Of a stretch of DNA of 10,200 bases, positions 1 through 6,285 are shown one piece after another. Source of the DNA: an uncultured Eubacteriales bacterium. Its GTDB lineage: Bacteria; Bacillota; Clostridia; Oscillospirales; Acutalibacteraceae. The stretch lies in contig ONVG01000040.1 of NCBI GenBank assembly GCA_900321195.1, positions 1 to 10,200 on the forward strand, given 5' to 3'. Positions within the stretch are counted from its first letter, which is position 1; each line of letters starts with the position of its first letter. The position numbers and the translations under genes were made by a program. A model generated the notes under the pieces. The model was given only the letters and a program-made list of their open reading frames with translations. It did no database searches and was not told the DNA's origin.

Positions 1-197
1 CCGCATTTCTTTTGCAGACAGCTGCATTCCCATACTATCTTATCCGATACATTGCTGTCAATATCAAAAAGTGTTTCTCTCTCGTTAAGCTCGGAAAGCG
101 CAGCGGCGACCGTAACGGTATCGGATGCCGTTTCGTATAAGTATGTTCTGAAAAAGCCCTTTGTATCCTTGTTTTTTTGCCGCCATATCTCAAGCAT
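1..197 (-). CDS. frdB: Fumarate reductase/succinate dehydrogenase iron-sulfur subunit, N-terminal part (cut by window edge)
   Basis: This subunit carries electrons through Fe-S clusters between the membrane quinol or cytochrome side and the flavoprotein. Translating the reverse strand from the ATG at 197-195 gives an open frame of 65 codons to the window edge, beginning MLEIWRQKN. The N-terminal part looks like the ferredoxin-like domain of SdhB/FrdB. Residues 56-65 read WECSCLQKKC and are followed by a Gly codon start. This fits the C-x4-C-G-x-C motif for the [2Fe-2S] cluster (Cys60 and Cys65), with an extra Cys58; the third ligand lies beyond the edge. The start is five bases after the flavoprotein stop, so the two are surely cotranscribed. 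The purine-rich end of the flavoprotein gene (AGAGGTGAAG) can serve as a distant ribosome binding site. The two C-terminal cluster motifs cannot be checked here. Calling it reductase rather than dehydrogenase rests on the neighbours. Confidence 0.88.
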   Translation of the reverse strand, partial: MLEIWRQKNKDTKGFFRTYLYETASDTVTVAAALSELNERETLFDIDSNVSDKIVWECSCLQKKC

Positions 198-202
198 GTA
201 CT

Positions 203-1849
203 TCACTTGACTTCACCTCTTTTTTCAGGTATGTCACGAAAACCGATCTTTATTTTCTTCCCGTCAAAGACGGCGACTGTCGTTTTGCGGTAATTCTTAT
301 CATCTCTTTCGGGATGATCTGTCCTTGTGTGCGCTCCCCTGCTTTCCTTACGGTTCAGCGCACTGAGCAGAACAGCCTGACCGAGCAGCATGCGGTTCCT
401 TTGCAGAGTGTTTTTTTCTCTGTCAATAAGCTCCTGCATTTCGTGTACAGCATCTTCAAGAATATCACCTCTGCGGAAAATACCCAGTGACTCCCGAAGC
501 AGCCTTGCAGCCTTTTCAGGAACACATACCGGCTGCATGATATCGGTAGCGATACCCGATATCAGCTCTTCACCCGTATTATCCGCATTGACCTCTGCCG
601 CTGCGGTCTGTGCTGCTGTCTGTCCGCCGAAAACAGCGCCTAACATGGAATTTCCTCCAAGACGGTTCGCACCGTGATACTGACAGGCGCACTCTCCGGC
701 TGCATAAAGCCGTGAAATACTTGTACGGTGGGCTTCGTCAACATTTATTCCGCCCATAAAATAATGTATTCCCGGCGACACCTCTACAGGCACCGCGGCA
801 GGGTCTTTGCCAAGATATCTTATACATTCCTCACGCAGGTCGGAAAGCTTGTTTTCCCAAACTGAGCTGTCAAGTCCTGTCATATCAAGAAAGACCTGAT
901 TGCCGCAGTCCTTATCTTTCCGCACAAGCTCTATCTCTCTTGAAACAACATCTCTCGGACTAAGATTTCCAAGCTCCGGATATTTTCCTTCCATGAAATA
1001 CCACGGCTCATTCTTCCGCAGAACAAACAGCCGTCCGCCCTCACCTCTTGCGGCTTCGCTGATAAGACATCTTTTTCCCGATATCGGAAATGTCGTAGGG
1101 TGATACTGTATAAATTCAGCATCTGCAAGCTCTGCGCCGCTGACAAAGGCAAGCGCAGTGACATCTCCGGTATTGACTGTCGAGCCTGTTGTAAGTCCCG
1201 GAAAAAGACTGTTCATCCCGCCGCCTGCAAGTATGACAGAGCCTTTTATATCTGTAACAGTTCTGTTGTGAATATCGGCTATCCCTGCGCCAAAGCATTC
1301 TCCGTTTTTTATATTCAGCGAATACAGTCTGTGATGAGAATATCTTTGCACAAGTCCCTCGGCTTCATAGCGTCTTACCGCGTCTATAAGCGCAGTCATG
1401 AGTATCTTTCCCGTACTGCTTTTTGCGTAAGCGGTGCGCTTTTTCTTTTGTCCGCCGAAATTTCTGAGAACAGGTCTGCCGTTTTCCGTTCTGAGAGCCG
1501 CGCCGAGAGATAAAAGCATTCTGACAGTTTCCGGCGCTTTGCTGCAAAGGTTCCATACGGCATTAGGGTCGGCAAGATATATGCCGCCCTTCATCGTGTC
1601 ATTGTAATGCTCCGTCGGACTGTCGTTCTCTCCCATCGTATCAAGAGAAGCATTTATACCGCCCTCTGCCATTACGGACTGCGCTCTTTCCGACGGCATA
1701 GGCGAAATGAGCCTGCACGGAATACCCATACGGGCAAGCGTGAGCGCAGCCGAAAGTCCTGCAAGTCCTGCTCCGATTATATTGACTGCCGGAGCTTTAT
1801 CGGGCTTTACGTTTGAATTGTTATCCGCAGGAACGGTGTTCTTTTTCAT
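203..1849 (-). CDS. frdA: Fumarate reductase/succinate dehydrogenase flavoprotein subunit
   Basis: This is the catalytic subunit that interconverts fumarate and succinate, using FAD, on the cytoplasmic face of the membrane. From the ATG at 1849 it is 548 residues, somewhat shorter than E. coli FrdA (602) or SdhA (588). Visible motifs: dinucleotide fold GAGLAG at about 26-31; AEGG at about 61-64; QYHPTTF at about 248-254; EAARGEGGR at about 265-273; SPRD with the likely catalytic Arg at about 299; GIHYFMGG with substrate His at about 362; GANRLGGNS with substrate Arg at about 396; SRGAH..TDHPERDD near 503-516. The residue aligned with the His that carries covalent FAD (RSHT in E. coli FrdA) is Gln (AQSV, about residue 58), so FAD is probably not covalently bound. 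A frame-open TTG at 1882 overlaps the upstream stop, but the ATG at 1849 has GGAGG ten bases before it and removes an unlikely leader. It is followed directly by the iron-sulfur subunit. Confidence 0.93.
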   Translation of the reverse strand: MKKNTVPADNNSNVKPDKAPAVNIIGAGLAGLSAALTLARMGIPCRLISPMPSERAQSVMAEGGINASLDTMGENDSPTEHYNDTMKGGIYLADPNAVWNLCSKAPETVRMLLSLGAALRTENGRPVLRNFGGQKKKRTAYAKSSTGKILMTALIDAVRRYEAEGLVQRYSHHRLYSLNIKNGECFGAGIADIHNRTVTDIKGSVILAGGGMNSLFPGLTTGSTVNTGDVTALAFVSGAELADAEFIQYHPTTFPISGKRCLISEAARGEGGRLFVLRKNEPWYFMEGKYPELGNLSPRDVVSREIELVRKDKDCGNQVFLDMTGLDSSVWENKLSDLREECIRYLGKDPAAVPVEVSPGIHYFMGGINVDEAHRTSISRLYAAGECACQYHGANRLGGNSMLGAVFGGQTAAQTAAAEVNADNTGEELISGIATDIMQPVCVPEKAARLLRESLGIFRRGDILEDAVHEMQELIDREKNTLQRNRMLLGQAVLLSALNRKESRGAHTRTDHPERDDKNYRKTTVAVFDGKKIKIGFRDIPEKRGEVK

Positions 1850-1859
1850 AGCGGTAAAA

Positions 1860-1864
1860 CCTCC
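1860..1864 (-). promoter_or_regulatory. Ribosome binding site deciding the frdA start
   Basis: On the reverse strand GGAGG lies ten bases before the ATG at 1849-1847. The alternative TTG at 1882-1880, which overlaps the stop of the upstream dehydrogenase, has no comparable site. This favours the 548-residue form over the 559-residue form. Confidence 0.65.
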
Positions 1865-1878
1865 GGTTTGTTTATGGT

Positions 1879-2841
1879 TCAAAGCAGCTTTTTAAGCATG
1901 TCTCTCATTTCCGCAGCGCTTTTTTCAAAAGCCTTTTTCTCTGTATCGTCAAGCGTGACTGCCGCTCTTGAAACAACGCCCTTATTTCCGATAACGGACG
2001 GCAGCGACAAGGCGGCTTTTATTTCATGACTGCCAAGCCCAAGCGTACTGCTTACGGAAGCCGTAAAGTCCTCGTCATTCAGCACAGCTCTTATTATACG
2101 GCAGGCACATACGGCTATGCCGTAATTTGTTCTTCCCTTTGCCCTGATAATTGACGAGCCCATGTTTTTGGTTTCTGTAAAGATAGTCTGTCTTACATCC
2201 TCGTTCCAGATGATATTATTCTCCGCGCAGTATTCCTCAGCAGGCTTTCCGCATACGTAAACACTGTTCCATAAAGGTATCTGAGCGTCACCGTGTTCAC
2301 CAATGACAAAAGCCTTTATTTTTTCAGCGCAGCCCGACTGAGCCGCCCTGTCTTTTGGAAAAACAGTTTGCGCTATGCGCCTTATGAAGCGTGAGGAATC
2401 AAGCATACAGCCTGAGCCGAATATCCTGCCCTCCGGAGTTCCGAGCAGCTTTTCTGCGCCTGCTGTCAGTATATCAACAGGGTTCGATATCATCAGTATC
2501 GGACATCCGTTATAGTATCCTGATAAAGAATCAGCAACACTGCGAAGTGTTTTCATATTCTCAGCAGCAAGATCAAGGCGGCTCTCACCAGGAAGCCTTC
2601 CTCTGCCTGCGGTCATAACTATAATACTGCTGTCCCGGCAATCACTGTGATATCCGGAATATATCGCCGTATTCGATATCCCTTCAACACCGTGAGCTAT
2701 ATCGTCAGCTTCGCCGCAAGCTTTTTTATTATCAATGTCAATAAGCGCTATCTCATCGGCTATATTGTCAAGCATCAGGGAATATGCTACAGAAGCTCCA
2801 ACAAAGCCTGCGCCTATTATCGATACCTTTTTGTGTTCCAC
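1879..2841 (-). CDS. NAD-dependent dehydrogenase of the lactate/malate family, probably malate dehydrogenase
   Basis: This is a 2-hydroxyacid dehydrogenase of the LDH/MDH superfamily: 320 residues, the usual length, cytoplasmic. The Rossmann motif GAGFVG is at 10-15, and Asp35 at the end of strand 2 points to NAD. Catalytic residues are present: Arg88 in the mobile loop (equivalent to R109), Asp148 and Arg151 in LDSSRF (D168, R171), and His183 in GEHGD (H195). The loop reads AGRGRLPGESR. Against Bacillus LDH (AGANQKPGETR), the specificity residue Gln102 is Arg82, the residue malate dehydrogenases use to bind the second carboxylate. The overall scaffold and Thr238 (T246) are LDH-like, so homology alone would name it L-lactate dehydrogenase. 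With frdA immediately downstream, oxaloacetate to malate is the better guess. The start is GTG with GGGAGGT seven bases upstream. A second ATG-type start is not needed. Confidence 0.88.
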   Translation of the reverse strand: MEHKKVSIIGAGFVGASVAYSLMLDNIADEIALIDIDNKKACGEADDIAHGVEGISNTAIYSGYHSDCRDSSIIVMTAGRGRLPGESRLDLAAENMKTLRSVADSLSGYYNGCPILMISNPVDILTAGAEKLLGTPEGRIFGSGCMLDSSRFIRRIAQTVFPKDRAAQSGCAEKIKAFVIGEHGDAQIPLWNSVYVCGKPAEEYCAENNIIWNEDVRQTIFTETKNMGSSIIRAKGRTNYGIAVCACRIIRAVLNDEDFTASVSSTLGLGSHEIKAALSLPSVIGNKGVVSRAAVTLDDTEKKAFEKSAAEMRDMLKKLL

Positions 2842-2847
2842 AGTATT

Positions 2848-2854
2848 ACCTCCC
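2848..2854 (-). promoter_or_regulatory. Strong ribosome binding site for the GTG-started dehydrogenase
   Basis: The reverse strand reads GGGAGGT at these positions, about seven bases before the GTG at 2841-2839. It abuts the TAA of the upstream ATPase gene (2857-2855). A near-perfect site supports the non-ATG start. Confidence 0.7.
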
Positions 2855-3538
2855 TTAGTTATGTGTTTCTTGTAAAATACCCTTTTCCATTGACATTATT
2901 TTGTCGGCATAGGGCAAAACGTCCCTGTCATGCGTCACGATAAGCACAGAGGCTCCGTTTTCTGCGCGTTTTTTCAGCAGCTCCATAACAAGCGCCGTAG
3001 TGTCTGCGTCAAGGTCTCCCGTAGGCTCATCGGCAACAATTATCTCAGGGGCGTTTATAAGCGCCCTTGCAACGGACATTCTTCTCAGCTCACCGCCGGA
3101 AAGCTCATTTGAATAAACGTCCCAAAGGTCTGCTATACCCAATTTTTCAAGAAGCTCCCTTGCCTTGTCCTCTTTACCCTTTGCCTTGCCGTACATGGAT
3201 AACGGCAAAAGAACATTTTCAGACACTGTAAGACATTGAAGTCCCGTCTGTCCCTGAGGTATTATCCCGAAGCAGCGGTTCCGCAGGACAGAGCGCTCCT
3301 TGTCACTCATTGAATATATATCATTTCCGTCAAGCAGCACTTTTCCCTCAGACGGTACAAGGAGAGCGCAGAGCATATTGATAAGAGTGGTTTTTCCGCT
3401 GCCCGATCTTCCGGTTATAACCGTCACGCAGCCCTCTTCAAGCTCAAAATCAAGTCCTCTTACCGCATAAAAGTAATTTGCGCTGCTGCTGCCGCGAAAA
3501 TACATCCTTCCGACATTTTCCGTTTTCAGTTTCATCAT
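2855..3538 (-). CDS. ABC transporter ATPase, LolD/MacB type (second module)
   Basis: This nucleotide-binding subunit powers the FtsX-type permease encoded just upstream. At 227 residues it is the usual length for stand-alone LolD/MacB-type ATPases. Walker A GRSGSGKT is at 43-50, the Q-loop region at about 94-97 (IPQG), the signature LSGGE at 146-150, Walker B IIVADE at 166-171 and the switch His203 in VTHD. The stretch after the Q-loop (QGQTGLQCLT) departs from the usual QxFNLLPxLT pattern, so its contact with the coupling helix may be specific to this permease. The ATG at 3538 overlaps the permease stop as ATGA, indicating translational coupling. A second ATG follows immediately at 3535 and has better spacing from the GGGAGG upstream, so the true start could be one codon later. 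Substrate unknown. Confidence 0.93.
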   Translation of the reverse strand: MMKLKTENVGRMYFRGSSSANYFYAVRGLDFELEEGCVTVITGRSGSGKTTLINMLCALLVPSEGKVLLDGNDIYSMSDKERSVLRNRCFGIIPQGQTGLQCLTVSENVLLPLSMYGKAKGKEDKARELLEKLGIADLWDVYSNELSGGELRRMSVARALINAPEIIVADEPTGDLDADTTALVMELLKKRAENGASVLIVTHDRDVLPYADKIMSMEKGILQETHN

Positions 3539-4743
3539 GCATCCTCCCTCAGCAAAAGTCCTGTTTCGTTTCCGGTTATTCTGAGAGCAGACAGCAAAGC
3601 TGAAAGAACTCCGACAGCAAGCGGCATTATGACTGCTCCAAATGAAAGTACAGCAACAGTTACAGCGTCAGGCTGCATAAACGGAAGCGAAAAATGATGT
3701 CTTATGCTTTCGGAAAGAGGTGATGTAAGAAGCGCAGAAACAGCAAGTCCTGTGACCGCACCCGCCGCACAGATAAGAGCCGCCTCTGCCGCAGCTGCCG
3801 AAACTATCATTTTTCCTGATGCGCCTGCCACGCGCAGAACAGCAAATTCCTTTTTCCTGCCGTTTATCATAAGAACAAACACGACTGTTATAATTATAAC
3901 AGCAATTATCCATATCCCGACAGTAATTACACCGATAAAAAACGATACGTTCCCGAAGCCCTCGGCAACAGAGCCTATCATGCTTACAGACGGAGTTGCC
4001 CTTACCTTTGAAACATGGATGTTTATATCATCGGCAACAGCAGAAGACTCGAAACCGTCCTTTACCTTGATAAGCACACATGAAACGGCATTTTCTGTAT
4101 CTATACCTTTCAGTGTTTCTCTTTCAATTGTGTTTGCCGCAGACTCCGCTATTTTCTTTATGGTGTTTCTGTTTGTAAAAACAGAATTGTCAAGTCCTGT
4201 ACCTGTTTTTTCAAGCTGACCTGCAACGCGGTAGCTTTCTCCGTAAAAGCGCAGTGTATCATAAGCAGGATAGGCTATATCTGCCCCTATAATAATTTCA
4301 CCGTCGCCGATATCTCTGTCGATACTGCTGTTTATCCACGGCATTATTGTAAAGTCTGTTTCGGGGTCAAAGCCGATAATCTGAACTCTTGCGCTGCAGC
4401 AGCTTGCCTTTGCAGAGGTAAGATAAAACTGTCCGGCCTTTTTTTCTATTCCCTCTATACCTTCAAGCTTTTTAAGGCTTTCCTGCGGAATATAATAATT
4501 TCCCGTAATTCCCTGTAAAAGAACGTTATCTACTGTACCGTGTCCCTGTGCAGATGACGGTATCACTACAATATCCGCGCCAAGCCTTGCGCGGTATCCG
4601 TCAAGGCCGTTCTGAAGGCTGATTATAAGATACCCTCCGATAAACGCCGTAAACGACAGAAGAAGGATTATTATGCACATAAGTACAGCCCTGACCGGCC
4701 TGCGCCTGATATTACGGCAGGCAATACTGAAAGAAAATTTCAT
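3535..4743 (-). CDS. FtsX/MacB-type ABC permease with vicinal Cys pair (second module)
   Basis: This membrane subunit belongs to a type VII (MacB-like) ABC system, the kind that moves or remodels substrates on the outer side of the membrane rather than carrying them straight through. It has 402 residues in the standard four-helix layout: one N-terminal helix at about 21-43, an extracytoplasmic domain at about 44-265, then helices at about 268-293, 315-337 and 363-388. The extracytoplasmic domain contains a Cys-Cys pair (115-116) before RVQIIGFDPETDF, which I recall as typical of a permease subgroup found beside DUF4418 proteins. The pair could bind a metal or cofactor or undergo redox chemistry; this is inference. 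The cytoplasmic EFAVLRVAGAS segment (about 299-309) matches the FtsX core. Start and stop overlap both neighbours as ATGA, so DUF4418, permease and ATPase form one tightly coupled unit. Substrate unknown. Confidence 0.88.
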   Translation of the reverse strand: MKFSFSIACRNIRRRPVRAVLMCIIILLLSFTAFIGGYLIISLQNGLDGYRARLGADIVVIPSSAQGHGTVDNVLLQGITGNYYIPQESLKKLEGIEGIEKKAGQFYLTSAKASCCSARVQIIGFDPETDFTIMPWINSSIDRDIGDGEIIIGADIAYPAYDTLRFYGESYRVAGQLEKTGTGLDNSVFTNRNTIKKIAESAANTIERETLKGIDTENAVSCVLIKVKDGFESSAVADDINIHVSKVRATPSVSMIGSVAEGFGNVSFFIGVITVGIWIIAVIIITVVFVLMINGRKKEFAVLRVAGASGKMIVSAAAAEAALICAAGAVTGLAVSALLTSPLSESIRHHFSLPFMQPDAVTVAVLSFGAVIMPLAVGVLSALLSALRITGNETGLLLREDA

Positions 4744-5195
4744 ACGCCCTCACCCGATCTGTTTCTTTTATGCTTTCCGCCTGAAAGCGACTGCAGGTAT
4801 ATAAAAATATCCGCCGCTGCTATGATAATAAGCAATATCATAAAAACAGACGTCCACATGGATGTGCCGTTCCTGCATATCATGTCGCTGCTTTTGCACA
4901 GGGAGATTATATTTCCGGGTATCAGCATGGCGAACACCGCAATTCCTGCCAATGAAATATCAATACCCGATTTTATTTTTTCGTCAGGTATGAAAATATG
5001 CGCAGCAGACAGCACGCAAAGCAAAACAGCAAGAGCAAAAAGCGCCTCTCCTGCCCAATGACAGCTCATTATCATATCTCCCGATGCTTTGCAAACAGGG
5101 AACCAGTATTTTATACCGATACAGTAAAGCGCACTGCATACAAGCAGCAGAATATCCGTAACGGCAATTTTTATTTTTCTTTTATTTATAAACAT
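4740..5195 (-). CDS. DUF4418-like four-helix membrane protein
   Basis: A 151-residue integral membrane protein with predicted helices at about 11-28, 47-68, 77-98 and 112-134. From memory of the family, the pattern fits DUF4418: a PVC motif (Cys35), then a CHW motif (Cys45, His46, Trp47), then IPG followed by Cys100 and MIC (Cys107). The two Cys-containing loops precede helix 2 and follow helix 3, so both probably lie on the same, outer face and could form a metal or redox site. The gene starts at 5195 behind AAAGGAAAAGGAAA and its stop overlaps the FtsX-type permease start as ATGA. That points to an accessory subunit of that ABC module. No biochemical function is known to me. A family profile search would settle the assignment. 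Confidence 0.78.
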   Translation of the reverse strand: MFINKRKIKIAVTDILLLVCSALYCIGIKYWFPVCKASGDMIMSCHWAGEALFALAVLLCVLSAAHIFIPDEKIKSGIDISLAGIAVFAMLIPGNIISLCKSSDMICRNGTSMWTSVFMILLIIIAAADIFIYLQSLSGGKHKRNRSGEGV

Positions 5196-5213
5196 TTTCC
5201 TTTTCCTTTCATA

Positions 5214-5753
5214 TCAGAACGTCATCCAGCGCAGATAGTAAACGCAAAAAGCACAGCAGCACAACAGAAGCACCACCGAAAGCACAAAGCAGATATCAGC
5301 TGAAAGCAGCCTTCCGGCTTTAATTCCCAGCCCGATAAGCGCCGGACGGATATTTGTCAATATATGCAGCGCAAGCGCGGCGATCAGCAGTATCTGAGAG
5401 ATAAGTCTGCCGCTGTGAAAAAAAACGAGCCTGTATGCTTCGTCTCCTGTACCGCTGAAAATAAGCAGGTGCATAAGCAGCGGAATTATCAATACAAATC
5501 CTGTTATCCGCCTTGTCCAGAAAAGCTTATTCTCTCTGAAATAGCTTTTGCCGCTTTTGTGTATGGCTGTAAGCGTTCTGACTGTCAGTATCGTTGTGAT
5601 GATAACATGAAGCCCTGCAAACGCCAGACATATATATGCCGTAATTTTCGGAGAGCCTGCATCTGCGCCGAACAGCCTTATGCTGCCGGAAAGCGAATGA
5701 AAAAGAAAGCTCAGTATTATCCCTATGACAAGAAATATATTTGCCCTTCTCAT
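5214..5753 (-). CDS. Putative cytochrome b membrane subunit resembling the fumarate reductase/succinate dehydrogenase anchor
   Basis: A 179-residue membrane protein with five predicted helices at about 5-24, 37-61, 81-99, 116-135 and 152-173. His19, His49, His95 and His130 each fall in one of the first four helices. That is the arrangement of the heme ligands in the five-helix, di-heme (type B) fumarate reductase FrdC of Wolinella. WTRRITG at 79-85 recalls the R-[IV]-[ST]-G signature of Sdh/Frd cytochrome b subunits, and LHILTNIRP at 129-137 recalls their fourth helix. It would take electrons from or give them to a membrane quinone and pass them to FrdB. The last helix holds an unusual Cys cluster (CCC at 165-167, plus Cys170). 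It lies in the same transcript as frdA and frdB but is separated from them by the DUF4418/ABC module and the dehydrogenase. A DUF4405-type or other b-type cytochrome serving the neighbouring flavoproteins is the main alternative. Start overlaps the upstream stop as ATGA. Confidence 0.7.
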   Translation of the reverse strand: MRRANIFLVIGIILSFLFHSLSGSIRLFGADAGSPKITAYICLAFAGLHVIITTILTVRTLTAIHKSGKSYFRENKLFWTRRITGFVLIIPLLMHLLIFSGTGDEAYRLVFFHSGRLISQILLIAALALHILTNIRPALIGLGIKAGRLLSADICFVLSVVLLLCCCAFCVYYLRWMTF

Positions 5754-6253
5754 TCATCTTCACCGCCCTTCACAGATATGCAGACTATGCTTTTGTTTGT
5801 TTCAGGTCTTAATTTCAGCGAATCAGCCATTTCTTTTGAGAATATTGCCGCGTCAATACAGCCGTTTTCTGCTTTTGAAACAAGCAGAGTCGGATTTTCG
5901 GTGCGTAACCTCATCTGATTTTCGGGAAGCTGCGCCTGAAAGCGTTCAGCCATCTGTACAGCAGCTGCATCCGACTGAGCAGTTATACAGCTTATATCGT
6001 CAAAAATAACATTCAGCTCACCGTCACGAAAAAATTTTATCCAGTCGTCAACAGAATCCTCATGGAGTGAGCGGTTAAGCAGAACTATATAATCTCCCGA
6101 AGGCTTGTCGGGAAGCTTTATACTTGCGCCTGACACTGCATCAATATCCTTTCCCTTTGACATGTCAAGAACATACAGCATCGGAACACCTGCCAACAGA
6201 AAAGCTGCTGTCAGGCTCAGAAAAATATGCACCATTATTTTTACAGCTTTCAT
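5750..6253 (-). CDS. Membrane-anchored protein of unknown fold with an SGAS flavinylation-like motif
   Basis: From the ATG at 6253 this is 167 residues. A single N-terminal membrane segment (about 5-28) is probably an uncleaved anchor with the rest outside the cell. Immediately after it comes DIDAVSGAS (about 36-44), which fits the Dxx(S/T)GA(T/S) sequence that ApbE-type transferases modify with FMN in NqrC and RnfG. It is nearly identical to DIDAISGAT in the neighbouring lipoprotein. I do not recognise an FMN_bind fold around it: the remaining 120 residues match no family I know. They could be a vestigial or diverged flavoprotein, or a protein whose tether is flavinylated. The ATG at 6253 has GGAGG eight bases upstream; a GTG one codon earlier (6256) is also possible. 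The stop overlaps the cytochrome b-like gene as ATGA, so the two products may act together. Confidence 0.72.
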   Translation of the reverse strand: MKAVKIMVHIFLSLTAAFLLAGVPMLYVLDMSKGKDIDAVSGASIKLPDKPSGDYIVLLNRSLHEDSVDDWIKFFRDGELNVIFDDISCITAQSDAAAVQMAERFQAQLPENQMRLRTENPTLLVSKAENGCIDAAIFSKEMADSLKLRPETNKSIVCISVKGGEDE

Positions 6254-6261
6254 CACGCTTT

Positions 6262-6266
6262 CCTCC
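6262..6266 (-). promoter_or_regulatory. Ribosome binding site for the SGAS-motif protein
   Basis: GGAGG on the reverse strand lies eight bases before ATG 6253-6251 and five bases before GTG 6256-6254. The spacing favours the ATG. Confidence 0.6.
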
Positions 6267-6285
6267 GTACCGGCAGCCTGTCATG

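Noticed and set aside
1850..1882. Eleven-residue N-terminal extension of the flavoprotein from TTG 1882
   Set aside because: It lacks a good ribosome binding site at TTG, whereas GGAGG precedes the internal ATG at 1849.
1879..2841. Straightforward naming as L-lactate dehydrogenase (ldh)
   Set aside because: The scaffold fits, but the specificity residue is Arg, not Gln, and the neighbour is frdA. I therefore left the symbol empty.
3704..4219. Plus-strand open frame of 171 codons opposite the permease gene
   Set aside because: It is antisense to a well-supported permease, has low-complexity Ala/Thr/Ile-rich content typical of a frame shadow, and no recognisable domain.
5364..5918. Plus-strand open frame of 184 codons rich in Cys and Tyr
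   Set aside because: It lies antisense to the cytochrome b-like gene, and its odd Cys/Lys/Tyr composition is what an antisense reading of membrane codons gives.
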